56,446 nucleotides of DNA from Aquifex sp964425585. GTDB lineage: Bacteria > Aquificota > Aquificia > Aquificales > Aquificaceae. Under the pieces are notes generated by a model, which was not told the DNA's origin, searched no databases, and was given only the letters and a program-made list of their open reading frames with translations. This document shows positions 17,339 to 24,355 of the stretch, in pieces (within the stretch, counting starts at the first letter, position 1; every line of letters starts with the position of its first letter). Location: NCBI GenBank assembly GCA_964425585.1, contig CAYRMG010000005.1, positions 1-56,446 of the forward strand, given 5' to 3'. The position numbers and the translations under genes are program-made.

Positions 17339-17380
17339 TTGTTAACATGTTTACAAAATTGTTAAATATTTGCTTAACAA
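17339..17380. promoter_or_regulatory. Pair of dyad operators between nirB and the PII gene
   Basis: Two inverted repeats lie about 22 bp apart centre to centre, close to two helical turns. The first is TTGTTAACATGTTTACAA at 17339-17356 (8 of 9 positions symmetric). The second is TTGTTAA-N8-TTAACAA at 17359-17380 with perfect 7-base arms. CAAAATTGTTAA also occurs twice as a direct repeat, at 17334 and 17354. The centres are about 65-85 bases upstream of the PII promoter start and 85-108 upstream of the nirB start, which suits an enhancer-binding protein serving both sigma-54 promoters. The cognate activator is not in the window. Confidence 0.6.
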
Positions 17381-17407
17381 TGCCCCTGAAAAATCGGAAG
17401 GATTTTT

Positions 17408-17423
17408 TGGCACAAACTTTGCA
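17408..17423 (+). promoter_or_regulatory. Sigma-54 type -24/-12 promoter for the PII-transporter-narB operon
   Basis: TGGCAC, five bases, TTGCA is an exact match to the RpoN consensus. The predicted start lies near 17433, only about five bases before the ATG at 17438, so the mRNA would be almost leaderless; no Shine-Dalgarno sequence is present. Confidence 0.8.
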
Positions 17424-17437
17424 AGTAATTAAATGAA

Positions 17438-18052
17438 ATGGCTGAGATTCTGGCGGTTATAAGAAAGGAGAAATCTTACGAGCTCAGCAGAGTTCTTTCG
17501 GAAAGGGAAATACCCTACGTCTCCTGGACCGTGAAAGGAAGGGGAAAGGAGGGAGGATTCAGATATAAGGGATTCCTGAGGGAGAAGGTATTAATTCCAT
17601 TTCTACCTAAGAGGGCTTTCCTTATTTTTACGGATTCTCCGGAGGATGTTGTGAATCTTATCCTTGAAACCGCGTGCACGGGAAATTACGGCGACGGGAA
17701 GATTTTCGTTATAAAGGAAGGGGAGGTAAGCAATATGAAACTGATAAAGGCGGTCATAAGACCCGATAAAGCCCTTGATGTCGTAAAAGCTCTTGACAAA
17801 GCGGGTTTTAAAGCCCTCACCATGTGGGATGTTGTCGGAAGGGGTAAAGAGGGCGGTTTAAAGGCGGGAGAAGCTGTTTACGACGAGCTTGCCAAAACCC
17901 TGATAATGATAGCCGTAGAGGACAAGGACGTAAACAAAGTAGTGGAAACGATAAACAAATCTGCCCACACGGGAGCTTACGGAGACGGAAAGGTATTTGT
18001 CTGCGAACTATCGGAGGTATGGACGGTAAGGAGCAAGAAAAAGGAGTTGTAA
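17438..18052 (+). CDS. Tandem PII (GlnB/NifI-like) nitrogen regulator
   Basis: 204 aa with two PII domains in one chain: residues about 1-96 and 100-204. Each has a GRGKEGG segment at the base of the T-loop and a C-terminal PII signature (TGNYGDGKIFV and TGAYGDGKVFV). The T-loops are short and lack the tyrosine uridylylated in GlnB, so they resemble NifI1/NifI2 and related non-uridylylated types. PII proteins bind ATP/ADP and 2-oxoglutarate and control partner proteins. Being the first gene before a nitrate carrier suggests control of nitrate uptake or reductases. An internal ATG at 17735 (residue 100), preceded by GGGAGG 8 bases away, could give a separate second-domain protein. Confidence 0.88.
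   Translation: MAEILAVIRKEKSYELSRVLSEREIPYVSWTVKGRGKEGGFRYKGFLREKVLIPFLPKRAFLIFTDSPEDVVNLILETACTGNYGDGKIFVIKEGEVSNMKLIKAVIRPDKALDVVKALDKAGFKALTMWDVVGRGKEGGLKAGEAVYDELAKTLIMIAVEDKDVNKVVETINKSAHTGAYGDGKVFVCELSEVWTVRSKKKEL
17721..17737 (+). promoter_or_regulatory. Internal ribosome-binding site and start codon inside the tandem PII gene
   Basis: GGGAGG at 17721-17726 is followed after 8 bases by an in-frame ATG at 17735-17737, exactly at the first residue of the second PII domain (MKLIKAVIRPDKALD). It is stronger than anything before the gene's own start. It is either a relic of two separate genes or a working internal initiation site. Confidence 0.55.
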
Positions 18053-18053
18053 G

Positions 18054-19481
18054 ATGAGACAGGTAAAAGAGATAATAGAAGCAATAAAAAGCGGAAACTG
18101 GAAGGCTTTATTTGCCTCATTTATCTACTTTGACCACTCCTTTAGCATCTGGTTGCTTCTCGGAGCCTTAGGACCGTTCATAGCGGAAAGCCTCGGACTT
18201 TCGGGAGCACAAAAGGGGTTTATGGTAGCGATACCCGTTATAGCCGCTGCCATATTCCGAATAAACTTCGGACACATGTTCCAGTATATAGACGGTAAAT
18301 ACATAGCTGTTATGGGTATTCTCCTTTCCGCTGTGCCCCACGCTTATATGCTCCTCTCGGGATACAAGGTTTCGTATGAGGACCTCCTTTGGATGGGTGT
18401 ATTTCTCGGCGTGGCAGGTGCGAGTTTTGCCATAGCCCTTCCCATGGCGGGAAGTAATTATCCCAAGGAAATACAGGGGCTCGTTCTCGGCGTCGCCGCC
18501 GCGGGAAACATAGGGGCGGTTCTTGACGGAATTCTATTTCCCCCTATTGCGAGGGCTATAGGCTGGGAGAAAACCTTTGTTCTTTCCGCGATTCTGCTCC
18601 TCGTAGCACTATTTTTCGTTATTCTCTGGGCGGAAGACAGGACGAAGAAAAACGAAGGGAACAAGATTTATCCCGTTCTCGCCTTCTTTGCAACCATAGG
18701 CTTTATGATTCTTATCTCCGTCGGTTTTTACAAGGGATGGTTCGGCATTACCGGAAACGCTGCTAAACTGCTTATTCCCATTCTCGGAGCAATCTTCGCC
18801 ATTCTCCTTATGCCTTCGGAGTTTAAGAAGGTATTCCTTGAGAGGGATACGTGGGTTTTGATGTTTGTTTACTCAATAACCTTCGGCGGATTTGTGGGTA
18901 TGTCTTCATACGTTGCTATGCTCCTGAGGGACGTATACGGTATATCAAAGATAGAAGCGGGTGCCCTTATGTCCCTATTTGCCTTTACCGGTGCAATGAT
19001 AAGACCCCTCGGCGGTCATATAGCGGACAAGATTAGCGGAGCTACCGCACTTATTTACTTCCTCGGCGGTATAGCCGCGGTGAACTTTATCTTTGCTTTA
19101 TTCACCCCTCCTTTAATTCTCGGTATAGTTCTGTTTTTAGCCCTTTATACCTTTTACGGTCTCGGAAACGGTGCAACGTTCCAGCTCGTTCCCCACAGGT
19201 GGCCTTTCAAAACGGGACTAATGACGGGAATAATAGGGGCTGCAGGAGGAATAGGGGGCTTTTACCTTCCTACGGTAAACGGGATAGTTTACGACATTAC
19301 GGGACATTACAACGTGGCCTTTGCGCTTTTCGGCGGGCTTGCTTCTCTCATAATGCTTATAGTCAAACTTCTCCACTCTCAATGGATGGAGTGGGCACAC
19401 GTTAGGTATGACTACGAAAAGGGTAAGCTTGTGGGCATAGACCCCAAAAGCGGAAGAGTTCTTGTGGAGTTGGCAAAATGA
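18054..19481 (+). CDS. MFS nitrate/nitrite transporter (NarK/NasA family)
   Basis: 475 aa with about twelve membrane helices. The N-terminal helix region FDHSFSIWLLLGALGPFIA and the glycine-rich helices AAAGNIGAVLDG and IGAAGGIGGFYLP are the two nitrate-signature type motifs of NarK/NasA/NrtP carriers; an Arg (FRINFGHMFQ) suits nitrate binding. It follows the PII gene by one base and overlaps narB by ATGA. In this assimilatory setting it is best seen as the nitrate importer; PII could regulate it. Confidence 0.9.
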   Translation: MRQVKEIIEAIKSGNWKALFASFIYFDHSFSIWLLLGALGPFIAESLGLSGAQKGFMVAIPVIAAAIFRINFGHMFQYIDGKYIAVMGILLSAVPHAYMLLSGYKVSYEDLLWMGVFLGVAGASFAIALPMAGSNYPKEIQGLVLGVAAAGNIGAVLDGILFPPIARAIGWEKTFVLSAILLLVALFFVILWAEDRTKKNEGNKIYPVLAFFATIGFMILISVGFYKGWFGITGNAAKLLIPILGAIFAILLMPSEFKKVFLERDTWVLMFVYSITFGGFVGMSSYVAMLLRDVYGISKIEAGALMSLFAFTGAMIRPLGGHIADKISGATALIYFLGGIAAVNFIFALFTPPLILGIVLFLALYTFYGLGNGATFQLVPHRWPFKTGLMTGIIGAAGGIGGFYLPTVNGIVYDITGHYNVAFALFGGLASLIMLIVKLLHSQWMEWAHVRYDYEKGKLVGIDPKSGRVLVELAK

Positions 19482-21493
19482 GGAACTTTCAGTGTCCTTA
19501 CTGCGGAGTAGGTTGCGGTTTATTTATTGATGAAAAGGGCAGGGTAAAGGGAGATTTTGAGCATCCCGCAAACAAAGGAGACATATGCAAGAAGCCCATC
19601 TACCTGCCCAAGGTTCTGGACAAAGAAAGAATAGAAAAACCCCTTTACAGGGAAAAGAAATCGGAACCTTTCAGAGAAATAACGTGGGAAGAAGCCTACG
19701 GGATACTCTTGAAAACCATAAAGAGCCTGCGTCCGGAAGAGCTATACTTTTACCTTTCGGGTCAGCTTCTTACCGAGGATATATACGTTATCAACAAGTT
19801 CGTAAAGGGATTTCTGAAAACCAATAACATAGACGCTAACTCAAGGCTCTGTATGGCTACCGCTGTTTCCGCCTACAAGCTGGCGTTCGGTTCGGACGGC
19901 GTTCCGTGCACCTATGAGGATGTAGACGAAGGGGATACCTTTATCTTCATAGGTTCAAACGCTGCAATAGCCCATCCCGTTCTCTTCAAGAGGGTTCTAA
20001 AAAGAAGGAGGGAAGCCGAAAAAGTAGTGATAATAACGGTTGACCCCGTAGAAACCGAAACCGCAAAGAAAAGCGATATACACATTCCCATAAAGGCAGG
20101 AACGGACACTGTGTTCCTGAACTCCGTTTTATACGTTCTCCATAAAGAGGGATGGATAAATCGCGAGTTTATTGAGAAGCATACCGAGGGCTTTGAAGAA
20201 GCTCTTGAGGAGGCAAAAAAATTCCCTCCGGAGGTCGCCGCACGAATCTGCGATATTAGGGAGGAGGATATTTACCTCGTTGCGGAAGCCTTCTACAGGA
20301 GTAAAAAGCTTATATCCTTCTGGTGTCAGGGTTTAAATCAGTCCATAAACGGTGTGATGAAGAATTTAGCTCTCATAAACCTTCACCTTGCAACGGGAAG
20401 GATAAACGAGGGGGGGTGTCCCTTTTCCCTGACCGGTCAGCCCAACGCAATGGGGGGGAGGGAGGTCGGATACCTAAATGCTGGACTTCCGGGATACAGA
20501 GATGTTAGAAACGAAGAAGACAGAAAGTTTATGGAAAATTTCTGGAAGACGGAGGGAATAAAGGATAAGCCCGGACCTACCATTACGGAGGCAATTGACC
20601 TTATACTTCAAGGAAAGATAAAGTTTTTATGGGTGGTGGGAACAAATCCCGCGGTATCCCTTCCAAACTTAAGCAAGGTTCATAAAGCCCTTGAAAAGGT
20701 TTTTCTCGTAGTCCAGGATGCTTACTTTAACGATACGGTTGAGTATGCTAACCTCGTTCTTCCCGCCTCCCAGATAGGAGAAAAGAGAGGTGTAATGACG
20801 GGTTCCGACAGAACGATAACGCTGTGTGAGAGATTTAAAAAGCCCTTCGGTGAATCAAAACCAGACTGGCTTATCTTTGCGGAGCTTGCAAGAAAAATGG
20901 GCTTTGAAGAAGCCTTTTCCTATAAAGATGAAGAGGAAATATTCAGGGAGTTTGCCCTCTCAACCGAGGGAAGACTGTGCGACATATCCGAGTTGGATTA
21001 CTCAAAACTTCCCGCAAGGTGGGGAAAAAAATGGCTGTATGAAGACCTGAAGTTCCTTACCCCTTCGGGAAAGGCGAGATTTCACAGGGCAACCTTTGAT
21101 TGTGCAAGGGAAGAGGGATTCATACTCATAACGGGAAGGCTAAAGAACCAATGGCACACAATGACGAGAACGGGAAAATCTCCCGAACTACTAAAAGGGG
21201 AAGTTCCTCCCTTTGTTTTAATGAATCCCGAAGATGCTGAAGCGCTTTGCGTTGATGAAGGAGACCTGGTTAAACTTTCCGTTAACGGTTTTGAGGTTGA
21301 AAGAGTTGTGAGAATAGGAAATATTAAGAAAGGACACCTCTTTACTCCGTTCGGTTATCCTAAGGAGTTCGGCATTCCGGTAAACGTCCTTATGAGTGAT
21401 AGAACAGACCCCATCTCAAAGGAACCCGATTTAAAGTTCAGGGGGGTGAAGGTAATACCCGTCGGAAAAGAGTCCCTCAAGGAGCTTTCTTAA
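19478..21493 (+). CDS. narB: Assimilatory nitrate reductase catalytic subunit
   Basis: 671 aa molybdopterin oxidoreductase of the NarB/NasA group, cytoplasmic (no Tat signal). The N-terminal [4Fe-4S] site is CPYCGVGC followed by ICKK. The probable Mo ligand cysteine is in NSRLCMATAVSAYK near residue 128. The C-terminal molydop-binding domain (about 555-660) includes TGRLKNQWHTMTRTGKS. There is no C-terminal BFD [2Fe-2S] extension as in Klebsiella NasA and no nasB beside it, so ferredoxin is the likely donor, as in cyanobacterial NarB. The 3' end overlaps lpxK by 63 bases on the other strand. Confidence 0.92.
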   Translation: MRNFQCPYCGVGCGLFIDEKGRVKGDFEHPANKGDICKKPIYLPKVLDKERIEKPLYREKKSEPFREITWEEAYGILLKTIKSLRPEELYFYLSGQLLTEDIYVINKFVKGFLKTNNIDANSRLCMATAVSAYKLAFGSDGVPCTYEDVDEGDTFIFIGSNAAIAHPVLFKRVLKRRREAEKVVIITVDPVETETAKKSDIHIPIKAGTDTVFLNSVLYVLHKEGWINREFIEKHTEGFEEALEEAKKFPPEVAARICDIREEDIYLVAEAFYRSKKLISFWCQGLNQSINGVMKNLALINLHLATGRINEGGCPFSLTGQPNAMGGREVGYLNAGLPGYRDVRNEEDRKFMENFWKTEGIKDKPGPTITEAIDLILQGKIKFLWVVGTNPAVSLPNLSKVHKALEKVFLVVQDAYFNDTVEYANLVLPASQIGEKRGVMTGSDRTITLCERFKKPFGESKPDWLIFAELARKMGFEEAFSYKDEEEIFREFALSTEGRLCDISELDYSKLPARWGKKWLYEDLKFLTPSGKARFHRATFDCAREEGFILITGRLKNQWHTMTRTGKSPELLKGEVPPFVLMNPEDAEALCVDEGDLVKLSVNGFEVERVVRIGNIKKGHLFTPFGYPKEFGIPVNVLMSDRTDPISKEPDLKFRGVKVIPVGKESLKELS

Positions 21494-22411
21494 GCGCTCT
21501 TCCCTTTCAACTTTGAGCTCAAAACCGAGGGCATAAACATTCGGCTTTCCTTCAAACTTTACCAAATCCTTCGGTGTTGTGAGGTATATCTCCTTTTCCT
21601 CCACTGTAAAATCCCTATAATCATGATGGTCGGGAAAGGGTATGAACTTCTTTACTTTTATGGGGAGTTTTTTGAGGATTTTTAAAAACTGCTCGTTGTC
21701 CCCGAGTCCGCAGAAAGCCACAACCTCTTTATCCCTTATAAAATCAATGGGAAGCGTTTCAAAGCTTGATGTGAGAATCTTATTGAACACCCTGAAGGCT
21801 TTAAAGGTGGGTTTTCCCGTAAAAAACTCAAAGGGCTCTATCTCCTGGTATGAGAGAACGATTACATCAGCTCGGTTCAAAGAGGATATCCTTTCCCTGA
21901 GATTTCCCGCGGGAAGGAGTCTATCCCTTAAATCCTTCTTTTTAAGGAGTAGTATGTCCATATCCCTGTAGAGTCTTCTGTGTTGAAAACCATCATCAAG
22001 GATTATCACATCGGGCGATAGTTTCTCAACCGCCTTTAATCCCCCTTCGTATCTGTTTTCCGAAACTACAACACTTGCGAAGGGAAGCAATTTAGCCATC
22101 AGGTAAGGCTCATCTCCCGCTTCTTCCCAGCGAAGTTTTAAATTTCCGTATTCCGAAACTATATGAAAGCCCTTCGTTCTTCTCTTGTATCCCCTTGAGA
22201 GAATGCAAACCCTTTTATCCTTTAGAATGTTTGCGAGATATATAACAAAACTCGTTTTTCCCGTTCCTCCCGCTGAAAGATTTCCCACCGATATAACGGG
22301 AACGGGAAGCCTTTTGGATTTCAGGTATCCCCTGTCATACAGGGTGTTTCTTAGGTTAATCGCCTTTTCGTATAAAAAACTGAAGGGAAGTAGAAGCTTA
22401 CTTCTTAGCAC
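21431..22411 (-). CDS. lpxK: Tetraacyldisaccharide 4'-kinase (lipid A)
   Basis: 326 aa membrane-associated kinase that phosphorylates the 4' position of the lipid A disaccharide. P-loop region SVGNLSAGGTGKTSFVI and the sequence ILDDGFQHRRLYRD are characteristic of LpxK; A. aeolicus LpxK is the structurally studied member of the family. The start overlaps the V4R gene by 14 bases. The last 63 bases lie on top of the 3' end of narB, so both C-termini are encoded by the same DNA. Confidence 0.93.
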   Translation of the reverse strand: MLRSKLLLPFSFLYEKAINLRNTLYDRGYLKSKRLPVPVISVGNLSAGGTGKTSFVIYLANILKDKRVCILSRGYKRRTKGFHIVSEYGNLKLRWEEAGDEPYLMAKLLPFASVVVSENRYEGGLKAVEKLSPDVIILDDGFQHRRLYRDMDILLLKKKDLRDRLLPAGNLRERISSLNRADVIVLSYQEIEPFEFFTGKPTFKAFRVFNKILTSSFETLPIDFIRDKEVVAFCGLGDNEQFLKILKKLPIKVKKFIPFPDHHDYRDFTVEEKEIYLTTPKDLVKFEGKPNVYALGFELKVEREERLRKLLEGLFSDGYYLHPPEL

Positions 22412-22895
22412 CTTTAGGTTTTATCCTGAACACACACTGTTCGTATCCCTGAGCTTGACACATCACCTCTTCAACATCGTATGACTTTTCAAGAAACTCG
22501 CTGAGAAATCCCTTGAAAAATCCCGCTATAGGTTGGCATACGGGTTTTTGACTCGTCGGTATGGCTTCAACGAGTATGGAGCCCTCAACCCTTATCTCCA
22601 TCTTTTCCGTATCATACTCAAAATAGCCTATCATCCTTGAGGACTCCGCTATTATTGAAAGAACATCAAGGGCTTCGTCCAGTCTGTCGGTGTATATACC
22701 GTATCTTTCCTTCAGGGTTTGGGCTCCCTTCTTTCCGCCGTATTCGGAGGCTTTCTTTATGAGCTTATCAAGCCCGAATTTTGCTATTTTGCTCAAATCC
22801 CTATAAGCTCCTATAAGTGCATCCCTGTGTATCAGAACGCTTTCCCTTTCTATAGCCTCAGCAAGCGTCTTAATCTGGTCTTTAATACCTACCAT
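22398..22895 (-). CDS. V4R-domain protein
   Basis: 165 aa. The C-terminal two thirds fit a V4R (4-vinyl reductase) small-molecule-binding fold, with a pair of cysteines in the last part (EVMCQAQGYEQCVF), plus an earlier cysteine in KPVCQPIAGFFKGFLSE. V4R domains occur in bacteriochlorophyll and aromatic-degradation regulators and in TRAPP-like proteins, where they bind hydrophobic ligands. The N-terminal 60 residues are helical, without a DNA-binding motif. The ATG at 22895 has GGTGATAGG upstream; a GTG at 22904 is possible. It overlaps lpxK by 14 bases and follows a ferritin-like gene. The ligand is unknown. Confidence 0.65.
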   Translation of the reverse strand: MVGIKDQIKTLAEAIERESVLIHRDALIGAYRDLSKIAKFGLDKLIKKASEYGGKKGAQTLKERYGIYTDRLDEALDVLSIIAESSRMIGYFEYDTEKMEIRVEGSILVEAIPTSQKPVCQPIAGFFKGFLSEFLEKSYDVEEVMCQAQGYEQCVFRIKPKGAKK

Positions 22896-22972
22896 CCCTA
22901 TCACCGGTTAGCTTAAACTAACAATTTAAAGATACTTTATTAAATTTCAATTAATTAAGCTATAAAATCTTT

Positions 22973-23851
22973 TTATTCCTTTATTAGGCTTCCTACCGTG
23001 AACCTGTTTAAGGTTTTGAGAAGTTCCTTAAGACGATGGGCGTGGTAATCCTCATGCTTTTCTATCCACTTGAAAAGCTTTACGAGTTCCTGTTTTGTAA
23101 TTTTTCTGGCTTCTTCCTTATACATATTTTTCGCATTTTCCTCTTCCGCTATGTCCTCTATAACCTCTTGAGGGGTTAAGCCCTTCATGTGTCTCGTTTC
23201 GGGAAGGGAAAGGTCGGGCATTCCTCCGAGCTCACCGATTTTTTCCCCGAGTTCTCCCATGTGAACCATACTCTCTATTGCTATATCAAGCGATGTATCC
23301 TTTTCCCTCCACGTCTTTGAATGGAAAAAGTGATAAAGGTAGTCAAGGATGAGCTTATACTCCTTTTGAAGGAGTTTATTCAATACGGAGATTATCTCGG
23401 GGTCTATCTCACCGCTTTCCTTCTTTTCCTCTATCTTTTTCTCCCTTATTGCCTCAAGAAGTTCCGTAAACTCATCCCTGTGCCTCATCTCGTCGTTTAT
23501 TACCCTATCAAGGAGTTTCTTTACCGAGTCGTCTTTTACCACCTCAAGCTGACTTGAGTAGATTTTTATGGCTTCCTCTTCTGCGTTTACGTCATTTTTT
23601 AGCATCTCCTCCCAGTTTTCCCCGAGTTTTATCGCCTCTTCTACCCTTTTTAATGAAACCTTTCCTCCGAGGTCAACAACCTTCTGGGCAAACCATTTAA
23701 GGTGTCTCATTTCCTGTCTTGCTATGCTCTCTATCTCTTCGGTTATTTCGGGGTCTCCTATCAGGAATACGTTGTAAAGGTATTGAATTATTGCGGAATG
23801 CTCAAGGGCAACGTCATAAAGCAATATATCTATAACTTCCTTCTTATTCAT
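22973..23851 (-). CDS. Tandem ferritin-like (rubrerythrin/bacterioferritin-type) protein
   Basis: 292 aa with two ferritin-like four-helix units. The first (about 1-145) carries ALEHSAIIQYLYNVF, EIESIARQEMRHLKWF, NAEEEAIKIYSSQ and INDEMRHRDEFTELL, giving the Glu and ExxH residues of a di-iron site. The second (about 150-285) is more degenerate: LQKEYKLILDYLYHFF, ESMVHMGELGEKI, EEENAKNMYKEEA and EKHEDYHAHRL. Likely roles are iron or peroxide handling. No rubredoxin domain is present. It lies 30 bases after the histone-fold gene and 77 bases before the V4R gene. Confidence 0.75.
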   Translation of the reverse strand: MNKKEVIDILLYDVALEHSAIIQYLYNVFLIGDPEITEEIESIARQEMRHLKWFAQKVVDLGGKVSLKRVEEAIKLGENWEEMLKNDVNAEEEAIKIYSSQLEVVKDDSVKKLLDRVINDEMRHRDEFTELLEAIREKKIEEKKESGEIDPEIISVLNKLLQKEYKLILDYLYHFFHSKTWREKDTSLDIAIESMVHMGELGEKIGELGGMPDLSLPETRHMKGLTPQEVIEDIAEEENAKNMYKEEARKITKQELVKLFKWIEKHEDYHAHRLKELLKTLNRFTVGSLIKE

Positions 23852-23881
23852 AACATATCACCCCGACTAAAAGGTAAGCCT

Positions 23882-24331
23882 TCAGAATACTTTGTCAACA
23901 ATTCTGTTCACAAACTCCATAGCGGTTTTTGAGGGCTTCCTTTCTCCCGTTGCATGCTTGATTACCGAAGCATACATAAGGAGAAGTCCCCCCATTATGT
24001 TTCTGTATTCACCTCTTAAATCCTCACCGACCTCCATCTCCACAGGGGGGATGAAGGATATGTATTCAAGAAGCTCGTCCACTCCCATGTCCTGTTCAAT
24101 TTTTTTGAAGTTCTCAATGTGTTCCTCAACGGCCTTCGTTATGTTGAGGTCGGAAAGGGCTATGAAGTTTCTCCCGTTAAAGCGTGCCCTGCTTTCAGCT
24201 CCGTAAAATAGCTTACCGAAGGTTGATTTAACACCTTCAAGGAGAAGGTTTATAGTCTCATCGGTAAGGTCTATTCCGAGCTCCGTCCTGAAGTAATGGT
24301 CAAGCTTGTCAAATCCCTTAGGTCTAATCAT
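23882..24331 (-). CDS. Doublet histone-fold protein (DUF1931, AQ_328 type)
   Basis: 149 aa. The sequence matches my memory of the DUF1931 family, whose A. aeolicus member AQ_328 was solved as a single chain with two histone folds. Key stretches are LGIDLTDETINLLLEGVKST, NFIALSDLNITKAVEEHI and the C-terminal TAMEFVNRIVDKVF. Two helix-strand-helix units can be placed at about residues 10-75 and 80-149. A role in DNA binding is plausible but not shown by motif. It starts the minus-strand operon with the ferritin-like gene. TAAAAT ends 7 bases before the ATG, suggesting a leaderless mRNA. Confidence 0.82.
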   Translation of the reverse strand: MIRPKGFDKLDHYFRTELGIDLTDETINLLLEGVKSTFGKLFYGAESRARFNGRNFIALSDLNITKAVEEHIENFKKIEQDMGVDELLEYISFIPPVEMEVGEDLRGEYRNIMGGLLLMYASVIKHATGERKPSKTAMEFVNRIVDKVF

Positions 24332-24355
24332 GACTTCTATTTTAGAATATTTTGC
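24332..24355. promoter_or_regulatory. 24-bp divergent promoter region, histone-fold gene and hydrolase gene
   Basis: Minus strand: TAAAAT (plus bases 24339-24344) then 7 bases to the ATG at 24331. Plus strand: TAGAAT (24343-24348) then 7 bases to the ATG at 24356. The two hexamers overlap by two bases, so the two promoters should compete for polymerase. Confidence 0.6.

Noticed and set aside
17250..17437. Possible small RNA or riboswitch in the nirB-PII gap
   Set aside because: The gap is filled by two sigma-54 promoters and dyad operators; predicted leaders are too short for a riboswitch.
22896..22972. A/T-rich gap between the V4R and ferritin-like genes as an operator or small RNA
   Set aside because: Some promoter-like hexamers occur but none with convincing spacing; no hairpin and no repeat.
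24296..24355. 20-residue extension of the alpha/beta hydrolase
   Set aside because: It overlaps the start of the histone-fold gene; the promoter hexamer and the family start both favour the ATG at 24356.
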